Source: Boletus sp. NGJ (Eukaryota > Basidiomycota > Agaricomycetes > Boletales > Boletaceae). Taken from it: a DNA stretch of 64,000 bases. Shown piece after piece: positions 46,235 to 56,372 of the stretch (position 1 is the first letter of the stretch; the number at the start of each line of letters is the position of its first letter). A program made the position numbers and the translations under genes. Where the stretch lies: contig JAGTXK010000187.1 in NCBI GenBank assembly GCA_019096195.1, forward strand, positions 186,001 to 250,000, given 5' to 3'. Under the pieces are notes generated by a model that was given only the letters and a program-made list of their open reading frames with translations, was not told the origin of the DNA and made no database searches.

Positions 46235-47826
46235 ACTCAGCGAATGGCGAGTATGTCGTGAGCGGCAGTTATGGGTAGAATTGGAGTGTGGAGAGTGGAA
46301 GACGGCAAACAAATGACGGCAAATCTTGAAGGATGGTAGATGGATCACAGCCGGGAAAGTCTTGGGGAGGTGGATGTCGGTAAAGACATAAGACGCACTC
46401 ACAAGACTCGACTCGACTCATCGTTGCATCATAACTCACAAAAATTGTGCCAGTTGGTCCACTCCGCCGCGCGCGAGGGTGTGGTGATAGTAGCAGCGAA
46501 ATGCTCGCGCCGAGTCTACGACATCAACGTAACAGCCTGAGTTCGGACCTGAGTCGAATCACAGGTCTCCTCTAGTCAAATGATCAGCTCTCTATTTGCA
46601 TCGAACGGTGAATCGAACGGTAAAATCATTCAAATCAAAGTATCCACCGGGCCAGCAGTCTCAGGGGCACGGAAACAAATTCACTAATCCAATAGGAATA
46701 CACCACTCCCGGGGTCACCGAAATGACTTGCGCTGACACAGGAAGAACACGGAAACCCAGTTAATCGAGTTCAAGAGTGATGGTGATCTTCTCGAGGTGT
46801 AAGGTTGTTCTCTCCCCTCTGCAAAGCCTGTTCTCACGAGACGGAATTGACCAAGGTGCCATCGAGCGCGCCCCTTGCTCAGGTTGACTATGATAAGGTT
46901 GGTGATCACTACTACATTCTCGTCTTCCTTCTACTGATGCTGCTGGTTTCCTCTGCGTATCCCCGTGAGAACGAGGTACCGCCTGCCAATGCCAGGAGAC
47001 AAGTCGCTGTAGATCCAACCCAGGCGGGCTCGGTGCGTCGTTTTATCGTTATGATGTACCATGTCATGACGGCTCGTTTCCTAATAGGCGTAAGTAAACG
47101 ATCCATCTCCACCCTCCGCCAAGGCGGTCGCGCTTACTTCTTTATTACATAAATTCATTGGATCAACATCAGCAAGAGTCAGACGAGGTTGCCCTTCCCA
47201 TCGCATTCGCGCGTGGTTGTGTTTTGGCTCAGGCCGTAGAGATGGAACATATGGATCCAGGTGATTGTAAGGCTAGATGCTATGTTGAATCGCGAGTATG
47301 TGGACGAGTTTGTGTCGTCTCAGCAGGATTAATAGTGCAAGTCTCAATCATCCATGATTGAGCTCGCTAGGATATCCACTCAACCGTCACTAAGGAAGTC
47401 TATGAGTACACGAGCAATGGGGAATTGGAGGGCAATGCCTAATTGATTCGAGCCCAGGCCCTCCCTCCTTGTGAACCTAAACTTGAATGACAACTAAGAC
47501 ATGTCACGTATGTTAGGACGAGTCGTGCTCCTCCCCCCTCAATGTTTTTCTTGTTCAACATCACGGATTCTAGTACTAAGCGCGAACACTGATTCGCTAG
47601 TAGATGATTGAGTACACCGTTGCAGCTCAGATCCGTTCCACTGGTGGTCACCTACTAGCGAGCACACGAGGACGTGTGCGCACGCGCGATGTATTCGCAG
47701 CAAACGACGGGTAGCAGTAACTATTATCCCAAGCACGCACGATCGATCTGCCACCAGAAAACAATGCTGTCAAGGATATCGATATCATAACACATGACAC
47801 GTGTCAAGCCAAACCACGCAGGAGCT
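46235..47826. other. Intergenic, 1.6 kb
   Basis: No well-supported gene. Open frames on both strands at 46760-47150 conflict and were not accepted. The right part (from about 47650) is the 3' flank of DCP1 that was copied to 44110. Confidence 0.45.
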
Positions 47827-50282
47827 TCAACTAGCCTGGGTCGTATACTGTCGATAGAGGTCATCGACGAATTGCTTATTCGTCTGTCGATCACAAAGAC
47901 ACGTTGAGCAAAACGCAGTGCATGGATCGCAAGAGGGTTAGGTAAAGAGGGAATAGGGACGTACGTATATCAAAGACAGGACCTCGGTGACAAAGTCCTT
48001 CCTCGATAGATTTCTCAAGCGGTCGGTATTGTCCTGCTCCGCGAGCGAGGACAGGAGCGCCAACTGCGCACCGTTGATGTTGATCTTTGGCGCGTCATGG
48101 ACGACTTTCGGGACAACGTTGTTGGCGCACTCGGGCTGCGCAGCACGTTTCGCTCTCCCGTTGGGCATACCCTTCGGGGGCCCGGGGACGGGAGAGACCA
48201 CGCGCATGGGAGCAGGGACGTCCCAGCTCTTCTCGATCTCTTCTCGTTCCTTTTGCTGATCCTTTTTCGAGCGCCTCGATTTCTTTCCTTTAGCTGTATG
48301 TTTCTCGAACGCGTCCGGATCGCTCAGGGCGCTCATATCCGCAAAGTCGAGCTCAATTACGTCCGAGTCAGTTTCGATGAGAGGAGGGCGTGGGTATGGC
48401 CACAGCTCTGAGTCGGTTTCGAATGGCACGAGTGGTCGGGGGATGGGAGGGTTCTTGGATGTGGACGATGTGGAAGTAGGCTTGACGCGGGGTTGGGCGT
48501 AGATCATGGGTGCGGATTCCGAGTTTGCGGGAATGGCGGTCGTTGACTTGATGGAGCCCGAGCACGGTTCGAAGTGTGCGCCAGAGGAAGTGGTATCAAT
48601 GTCTGTATTCTGCTGTTCAATGCGTGCAGCCGTCAGCAGGTCGTTGACCTGGCTAATATTGGAGCCGAAGCCACGTAGTGCTGGGCGAGGGGTGACGTCT
48701 CCGAGGATGCGGGTCCCAGCCTTCCCACCTTCGCTGTCACTTATACGTGTCATAGGTAGGGATAGCTGCGGAATAGATGCAGTGAGAGATCCAGGCTCGG
48801 AAGCGCCATCATCGCTGGCCTCGTTATCACCTTCGTACCGCACGGATGAAGCGCGGGAAGGTGGGAGGCCCAGAAGGGTAGATATGACCTCTTGATTGAG
48901 AACTTGTGGGAGGGCAGTGGAGGTCGGCTTTGGGGAGAGGATATGGGGGTCCTGTGAGAAGGCGGTGGGAGGGAAAGGCTGAGGGGCGTTGGAGTGGGAT
49001 AGAATGCGGTTATTACGTGATGTGGATCGGGAAGCAGTGTGTTGAGGGGGGATGGTTGAAATGCTACCGCGAGATGCGGCACGCGGTGGCGGAGGAGTGG
49101 CAGATGCAAAGATAGTGTCTAGAAGGGCAAGACCGCGTGTAGGTGCGGATGCAGCCGAAGACGATGGTGGAGGCACGGACATAGTCCGAGGAGGACCTGA
49201 GATGCTGGCCAGTAGGCTGGCAGCTGTTGTCTCTGATCCACCAATACCGCCCAAGAGCTGCGCCTTGGATGGGGTTGCGAGTTTGGCAAGAAGTCTGTCA
49301 AGTCCTGATAAACCGTTGAGAGGAGCAGAGGTGGACGGGGCTGAACAATCGTCCTCTTCCCCCGACTCTGAGATACTATGTATGCTGCTCGTATTTGATG
49401 CACTTGATGCAGAGCGGGCATGATGTACATGGTCTAGGCAGAATTGAGCGACAGGGAGTTGTCTTGAAGGAGAGCTTACCGCTAGCTCTAGACGTCGATC
49501 GGAAGCTTGGAGGAGGGGGTCGGTCCGGTCCATACCTGAACTCGTCGGGATACGCCAGGTTCTTCTTGATGTATTCATGTAGGCTGCCGGATATCAAGGG
49601 TCAAGACGAATGCCGAGGTATTCCAAGGAGCACGCACCGCATCACGACATCAGTCATCGGTTCCCTTGCATCTGTAGCAAAGCACCACAAGCCGACTGTT
49701 TGTGAGCGTCCCTTGTCGGCGTCGTGAAGCTTTTCGGGGTCAGCAATAGCAAACTCGGGGGCAAATTTAGTGGCGGGGCCGTCTTGGATGGATAAGGGGA
49801 GCTTCGAGCGGGCTTCTGCTAATCGGTGGGCGGTAAAGTCGGTGTAGTGACGCATCATGAGATAGTTGCCATGTACGCCGACGCTGTCTTCTGGATACAG
49901 TCGTTGGATGTAATCCTCCATTCCAACACGGTTCATAATATAGAGTCCATATGGTGGATACGAGTCGCTGGTGGGGAACGTGAGGAGGAGAGCGAAAGGG
50001 GCGACGGAGATTGTACCGTTCGTAAAGAAACATGCTTCCTTCGTAGCCCTGTTTCTCCCATTTGTCTCCGTTATGGTGATACACACAGACATGGCTGAAT
50101 TGGTCGAATATGGATACAATCGATGAATCTCTTCTGCGGATGACTTTCATGTTGGAGACGTATCGGGAGGCTGGGGACATGCCGAGGCTGGGTGGAGGAG
50201 ACGAGGCTGATAGTTGGCGTTGAGGTGGGCCATTTCGAAAGGAGAAAGACGAGTTTGAGCGAGATCGGCGAGGAGGTCCCAT
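47827..50282 (-). CDS. DCP1: mRNA-decapping enzyme subunit 1
   Basis: DCP1 activates the DCP2 pyrophosphohydrolase that removes the mRNA cap. Five exons (50017-50282, 49638-49967, 49480-49583, 47965-49433, 47827-47883) sum to 741 aa. The EVH1 domain covers about residues 45-200, with MKVIRRRDSSIVSIFDQF, HVCVYHHNGDKWEKQGYEG and PPYGLYIMNRVGMEDYIQRL. A long Ser/Pro-rich disordered linker follows, as in other basidiomycetes, making the protein longer than the yeast form. The end (RKDFVTEVLSLIYTNKQFVDDLY) matches the C-terminal trimerisation segment and is completed by the last 57-nt exon. The gene is divergent from the cyclin. Confidence 0.9.
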
Positions 50283-50468
50283 TGTCTGTGGTCGGTGCTG
50301 GTCCAAAAGCAAGACACGAAACTCAACCCCTTCATTGGGGGGTGTTGCACTTGCTTTGCACGTAGTCACATGACTAAACGCGAGCGCGCTTATTTGGTTT
50401 TGTTTTGTGTAGCTGGTTGAAAACGGCAGGCGAGTCCGCCCACTGTCCTTCTCTTCACCTCCGATACC
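50283..50468. promoter_or_regulatory. Shared divergent promoter of DCP1 and the B-type cyclin
   Basis: Only 186 bp separate the two start codons. It contains AAACGCGAGCGCGC at about 50376-50389, with the ACGCG core of an MCB-type (MBF) site, fitting cell-cycle control of the cyclin. The link is inference. Confidence 0.5.
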
Positions 50469-52401
50469 ATGATACCAGTGAGTCTTCGTCCCTCATTCAG
50501 AGAATTTACTCACGATCTTCTAGACACGTCGTGTAACACGCGCAGCGGCCTCATCCCACAACGAGAATGCTACATCTCGTCCAATCACCCGCTCAAAACC
50601 CCCATCCAAAGGTCCACCCATGGCCACATCACAATCCACCGCTCTCACCCGCGCTACCGCACCCACTGCTGCCTCTAGGGCAAAGGCCAACGAGAACGAT
50701 GTGGACCCGGCGAACCAGGGTAAGCGCAAGCGTGATGCTCTCGCTCAGGTCCCAAAGAACGCCAACAAGACCAAGTCCGCGCTTGCGCCAAAGGAAGTCA
50801 AGAGTAAAGGCAATGATCTCCCTTCTGCCAAGGCAAAGTTTGACGGCGTCGTTATTAAATCAAAAGCGCCCCCATCCACTGGTAGCCGCCAACCGTTGTC
50901 TACCGTCGTCGCAACTCGGCGTGCTTCCAAGGCCACCGCCAAAGCGCGTCCACTGGCGGTTGTAAAAGAGGATCTAGCCTCAGCCCCTGTACATACCGAT
51001 GATGCAATGGCCGTCGACGTCGTGCCCTCTGTGCCGCTAACGAAACCTAAGGATGCCTACCGTCCTCCCACAGTGACCGCATCCCACGTCATCAAGCAGG
51101 AGGTACAGCGAGCAGACCTGTCAAAGCGAACCACCTCTCATCTCAACGTCAAAACTGACACTCGAGAAGAAGACGACAATCGTGTCTTCAAGAAACGGCG
51201 AACTTCGTCTGACGCGCCTGACGAGGCAAAGTTGTTTGAGGAACAGGACGAACACGAGGCCCAGGTGGCCGCCTCGCTCGATGCGGGTATTAACAGTGAG
51301 CCAGAGGCTGATCCGAACGGTGACGAGTGGGACGACCTTGACGCTGAAGATGGCGACGACCCTTTGATGGTTAGCGAATACGTAACCGAGATTTTCGACT
51401 ACATGAAGCATGTCGAGGTACCAGCCAGTCATGTAGACTGCCCATAGTAATCTGACCCATCTCTCACAGCTCACTGCGCTCCCAAATCCCGACTACATGT
51501 CGAGTCAAAAGGAGCTTGCTTGGTCAATGCGAGGCATCCTGCTGGACTGGCTCGTCCAGGTTCATGCTCGCTTTCGTCTCCTCCCTGAAACGTTTTTTTT
51601 GTGTGTCAATATCATTGACCGTTTTCTGTCGGCGCGGGTCGTGTCGCTCGCCAAGCTTCAATTGGTCGGCATTACGTGCCTCTTTATCTCCTCCAAGGTA
51701 GAAGAAATCGTGGCGCCTTCCGTATCCCACTTTCTTCATTGTGCCGACTCCTCATACACCGAGCCCGAGATCCTGCTCGCAGAGCGCTACGTGTTAAAGA
51801 CGATCGATTGGAACTTGTCATTCCCAAACCCAATGCACTTCCTCCGACGTATTAGCAAGGCGGACGACTATGACGTCAAAGCTCGAACCATCGGCAAGTA
51901 CCTCTTGGAGGTTGGGGCGCTCGAATGGCGATTATTGGCTACCCCTCCGTCCTTGATGGCCGCCGCTTCGATCTGGCTAGCTCGCTTGATTCTCGGCAAC
52001 TGTAAATGGGTGGGTACATACCTGCATGCCCATTGGATTTTCGCTGATTCCTTTCACGAAGACTGCGAACTTGGCACATTACTCCTCTTATGCCGAGAGC
52101 TCCCTGCTCCCTACCGCGAACTTGATGTTGAACTACATACTAAAACCCATACGACATGAGTCGTTTCACAGGAAGTACGCCGGGAAACGCTTCTTGAAGG
52201 TAGGCATTCCCACATCATTAAGTCCTTGACTTATATCGTGTGCAGGTAAGTATCTGGGTACGCGAGTGGGCACTTGAGCGATGGGAGGAGAGCACACAGG
52301 TATCGTTGAAGGACGACCTCCTAAAGCTGAGAGCTCTCTGTCAGGCCGGTCGTCAACGCCTGGTGGCTGAGAATGGTGATGGTATTGAAGATGACTCGTA
52401 G
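50469..52401 (+). CDS. G2/mitotic B-type cyclin
   Basis: Five exons (50469-50477, 50524-51417, 51470-52009, 52062-52199, 52246-52401) give 578 aa; the first exon has only three codons. The N-terminal 280 residues are disordered and basic, with RRVTRAA near the start. The cyclin box begins at YVTEIFDYMKHVE and includes MRGILLDWLVQVHARFRLLPETFFL, the B-type hallmark (MRxILxDWLxxVH). The second fold follows (FLRRISKADDYD ... HYSSYAESSLLPTANLML). It should bind and activate CDK1 for mitotic entry. The basic N-terminus may hold a destruction signal, but no clean RxxLxxxxN box is seen. Confidence 0.9.
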
Positions 52402-54039
52402 CTGCAGGCCACGACCACCTCCTTAATCCTCCCTTACTCGCGACAATCTAGAAAATTATTCCATCGCATTTCTACGGACACCCTATATTCGACTCATCCG
52501 CGCGCATCCTATCATCCCATCATCACGACCAAAGCATTATCTGTTTATTCCGCAACCAAGAATTTCCTCGTCAACGCCTCTCTTATTCATTACTTGTTAT
52601 GTCCCATTGGCTTATGCAGACCTCCATACAAGCTACCCGTCATCTGGTGCTGTCCTTCTGTCGTTTTGTCGGCCATCCTCGGTTCATCGCCTCCCTTCGG
52701 CTTCGCAGCGCATCATTGCTATCGTCTGGAATCCACTTGTTATGTTGCTCTCGATCTTTGCGTACATCTGTGTTGTTGCCGTCGATCTCTGTCCAGCGCT
52801 CGCGTTGTCCCTTGCGGTCGTCATTTGTTGTGCTGTTCATATGCTCCCTAGTGTCCACAACCCAATTTTCGCGATGCCTGACTACCTCGGCTTGATGTGT
52901 GTGCATGTCTTCATGGTTTCTCCTTTCTTGCATATCCTTGCCTATCCATCCGCCATCTTCTGATCCCTTGGCGTCATCTTTGTTCTGGCCACGCGTAATA
53001 CCTTGCGACCATTCTAGTGGGGCTCATCACGGATTCCTTTATTTTGTGGTTCTTTGTGACGTTTGACGAGGTGTATCTTTAGAAAAACTGAATAATCATT
53101 CTCATACAATGTCATATGCAACGGCATTTATTGTGTTTCGGCGATGGTAGGTTGATGGTAGGATTCCATTCTTGCAAGTTCTTTGTGCGATGACTGCGCT
53201 ATCAATAGCTTGTGGCCGGGCCTTTGCCTCTTGCCAAACTTGTCTGGAATTCGAACCCTTATATTCCTTCTAATAACACCCCACTCGTCGAGCAATTGCT
53301 TGTACCCGGACTTGTTCCTTTGGACTTCACCTTGGGGGGGGTGTATTCCCCATGCCTACTTGCTGAGTGCTATATGCTCCTCTGCCCGAATCTCGAGGCC
53401 TCGGCCTCAATTTCGGCCTTGACATGTATGCTGGTGAACCGCGGACGTGAGGTCATGGACTCCAGATGAGGTACATTATTGTCCTTTTCAGGAAGGTTGG
53501 CACCGTGGGAATTTGTAGAGTCAATACATGCCATAGATTTCAATCGATTGTTGTGCCTCAACCACTCACTGGAATTTCACAAAAAGCATACCATCCAGCT
53601 CAGAAAAACTTCAAGATTATCCTCCAAGCTGACCAAAACCAAAAGAAAGACATTCTAAAATTTCAGAATTTCAGAATTTCAGAATCCTGGATACAGTAAG
53701 TTTCTCCATTTTCTCCTGCAGTCTGACACTTTATTTTACATTGCAGACATGCCATGAGGGTGTCAGACCTCACCTGAGATTCAATGGACTGTGATATGAC
53801 TCTCAAGATTTCTGGATCACAAGTGCATTGTGATGGGTGTTAATCTGTCCATTTGGATGGTTAAGCACATCCTCTCCCATTACTGTGACTATGGCACCAT
53901 CCCAAATCCAGGGAGTGACATTGTTGAGAAGGAATGGAAGGGTGGCCAATATCTTCGTGATGTTCACCTTGAGGTAAGATTGATTTAGATTTTTCCCTGC
54001 TTATCTGTCATCAAAACTGATGTATGTATTGGTGCATCA
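52402..54039. other. 3' flank of cyclin, then repeat-rich unassigned sequence
   Basis: From 52402 to 53150 no gene. From about 53750 to 53990 an open stretch reads IVMGVNLSIWMVKHILSHYC and EWKGGQYLRDVHLE, which looks coding but has no start or recognisable family; it may be an old mobile-element remnant. A short TTTCAGAA triplet repeat lies at 53667-53692. Confidence 0.4.
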
Positions 54040-54266
54040 TGTTATGACCTTTGTAACCTGGTGACACGTTACTGAGTAATTGACCTCCTAGTTGATTACC
54101 GGACTAGCTGAACTTGAGCAATTGGCTCCCTAGGCCCAAGTTCCCTAGGTATGGGGTACCGACAGCTAGCTTTATGTAGAGTCTCCTCTAGGTGAGGGAC
54201 ATTCCTACGACCAACATCAGTAAAAACAGGACTAACTGTCCAGTGCTGGACAATACTGGACAGTAA

Positions 54267-54478
54267 CATAGTGCTCATAGTGAGGGTCCAACTGGATAGT
54301 GGTTTGATAGTACTATGACAGTGTCTCATAGTCTGTTCATAGTGTGGCCATAGTCTGTCATAGTATTCTCAGTGTCTCATAGTATTCTCATAGTACTTTC
54401 ATAGTGGTCATAGTATTCCCATAGTATCTCATAGTGTGGTCATAGTGATGCCATAGTATACATAGTGCTTCCATAGTG
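54267..54478. repeat. CATAGT-type minisatellite
   Basis: Degenerate array of CATAGT with spacers such as ATTCT, TCT and GG. It is the reverse complement of the array at 55123-55378. Confidence 0.8.
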
Positions 54479-54582
54479 GCTTAGCAATTCTAATTCTCAT
54501 TCTAATTCTAATCCAATTTCAAGCCAATTCTAATTTCAAATTCAATCAAATATTAATTCTACTAATTATAATCCTAATCCTA

Positions 54583-54645
54583 ATCCCAGTCCCAGTCCCA
54601 GTCCCAGTCCCAGTCCCAATCCCAATCCTACTCCCAATCCTAATG
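54583..54645. repeat. CCCAGT/CCCAAT hexamer array
   Basis: At least seven tandem CCCAGT or CCCAAT-like hexamers, with a preceding ATTCTAA/CCTAAT-type tract from about 54490. Confidence 0.8.
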
Positions 54646-54831
54646 ATTTACAAAGTAAAGTGTTGACTTCATGTAACGAGTAGAGAAGGATAAAGTTAAG
54701 AAACAAGAGAGTGTGGGAAAGTTTTTGAAGTCTGGCTTGTTTATATAAGAATGGTGGCACAAACATTGGCAAACAATGTCTGCTTTTTTAACACTAAGTG
54801 TGGGAAAATGGACTTAGGTTTTTTTTTGAGT

Positions 54832-55090
54832 GTAGGTCTACACTTTTAGTACACTTTGTGACTACACTTTTACTACACTTTGGTGTGCACTTTTGGTACA
54901 CTTTTGGTACACTTTGTTTGCTACACTGTACTACACTCTGCTACACTTTTGTTTGCTTTTTTTTTTCACTACACTTTGTTTGCTGCACTTTTGCTACATT
55001 TGGTGCGCATTTTTGCTACACTGTATTACACTCTTTCCTACACTTTTTGTACAACATTTGACTACACCTTTGACTACACTTTTTGTATAC
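54832..55090. repeat. TACACTTT-type minisatellite
   Basis: About twenty irregular copies of CTACACTTT or GTACACTTT. Confidence 0.8.
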
Positions 55091-55122
55091 TTTTGATTTA
55101 GGTTTAGGTTTAGGATTAGCTT

Positions 55123-55378
55123 AAAATTACTACTATGACTATGACTACTATGGATGTACTATGAATGCTATGAAATGCTATGGTATTATAACACTATGAT
55201 ACTGTACTATGAACACTATGAACACTATGAACACTATGAAATGCTATGGTACTATGATACTATGATACTATGCACACTACGAATATACTATGGATACTAT
55301 GAATACACTTTCAATACTATGATACTATGAATACTATGAGTTATCTATGAAACTACTATGGCACTATGAGCACTATGG
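55123..55378. repeat. ACTATG-type minisatellite
   Basis: Degenerate tandem ACTATGA and ACTATGG units, inverted relative to the CATAGT array on the left. Confidence 0.8.
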
Positions 55379-56048
55379 TGAAATCCTGTATTTACTGATG
55401 AATGGTGGAGTCTTGGACTTTGAAGATAGTGACACAGTCCTATCTGGTTAGAATCCTATCTGTGTTGGTGTTGCCACTGGTTAGGCATGCAAGCAGATAG
55501 CAAGGAGACCACACAAGTGCGAGGTGATTACTAGAAGTATCACGAGCATGAGTGATATTACTTCCAGAGTGGGCACAGACCCTGAAGTGATGCAGAACCA
55601 AGAATGGAGTTGATTACATAGTAAGAAGTGTAGATCAAGGTTAGAGGTTGCATGAAGGGCATACGCCCATATATATAGACCTCCCCAATCTAGGGCAGGC
55701 TTTTTGTCATATATAGTAATATGAGATCACAGATCAAATATTACTATGAAAGGAGATCAAAGGCATCAGATGAATGAGGAATTGGAATACTAGACTATGT
55801 ATGAGAGAACATAGCTGAGGAGGCAATGTCTGTGATCGAATTAGAGGTGAAATGCATGTAGGTGAAATAGAGGGCTGTGTCACAGCCATAGTGATGCATC
55901 ACCTAGAAAGGGTGTTCAGGATGGGGCGATGCTTGGGTGGGTGTTGTGGGGGAATCCTGGGTCATAGGAGTCAAAGAGTAGATTGTCTCAGAGTCTGGGA
56001 GGGAGAGTAGGAAGGGAAAAAGGCATACCCCCTTTTACAACTGTAACA

Positions 56049-56372
56049 TTATCCTCCTTGTAGTCTTGAAGTTCCATCTCAAGAACTTTGATCTCCCTCA
56101 TTCTCCTTGTAGTTGGTGAGGTCCCATGAGTCGTCAAAGATTCCCTGGCTAGGACAGGTCTGGTGTCTATGTCCTTGTTCTCCACAGTAGGTGCATGTTC
56201 TTTGTGGGCAAGCATACTATGGATGGTTGGGGGCAATCATCCAATAGTAGGGGCACTGGTAGTGGGGACAGGCTGGCTGAAGGTGACCTTGATGTCTGCA
56301 TTCAAAGCAGTGGAGGCCGGAGATGGGAGTTTGATGGTGATGATTTGGGCAGGTGCTGGGCAATGTTACGGT
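56049..56372 (-). mobile_element. Retroelement remnant with CCHC zinc knuckle
   Basis: Minus-strand remnant lying between the old LTR and the younger element. It encodes a CX2CX4HX4C knuckle (CFECRHQGHLQPAC) and a further CTYCGEQGHRHQTC, both of nucleocapsid type. Broken, and cut off by the younger insertion. The position next to a purine tract and LTR suggests an internally deleted (non-autonomous) Gypsy-type element. Confidence 0.6.

Larger units (their letters stand above)
54040..56048 (-). mobile_element. Old Gypsy-type LTR (minus orientation), expanded by simple repeats
   Basis: The element-sense strand starts TGTTACAGTTGT and ends with GTCATAACA; the TGTTA/TAACA ends match the LTR family at 56373-58410. 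The 3' half (for instance the region around CATGAAGGGC and the stretch before AATACTAGACTATG) is clearly homologous but diverged. At about 2.0 kb it is twice the family length, because arrays of CATAGT, TACACTTT and ACTATG units lie inside it. A purine-rich AAGGAGGA sits just before its start in the minus sense, as expected for the 3' LTR of an element whose interior lies to the right. No 5-bp target duplication was found. It is a fossil, older than its neighbours. Confidence 0.68.

Noticed and set aside
46761-47152. Minus-strand frames ending LHLEKITITLELD and a plus-strand hydrophobic frame
   Set aside because: No consistent exon chain on either strand; left as unresolved rather than annotated.
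52594-52963. Three overlapping plus-strand frames after the cyclin
   Set aside because: C/T-rich sequence gives open frames in all three phases; no motif.
53249-53261. GGTTCGAATTCC on the minus strand, resembling a tRNA B box
   Set aside because: No A box or cloverleaf could be drawn around it.
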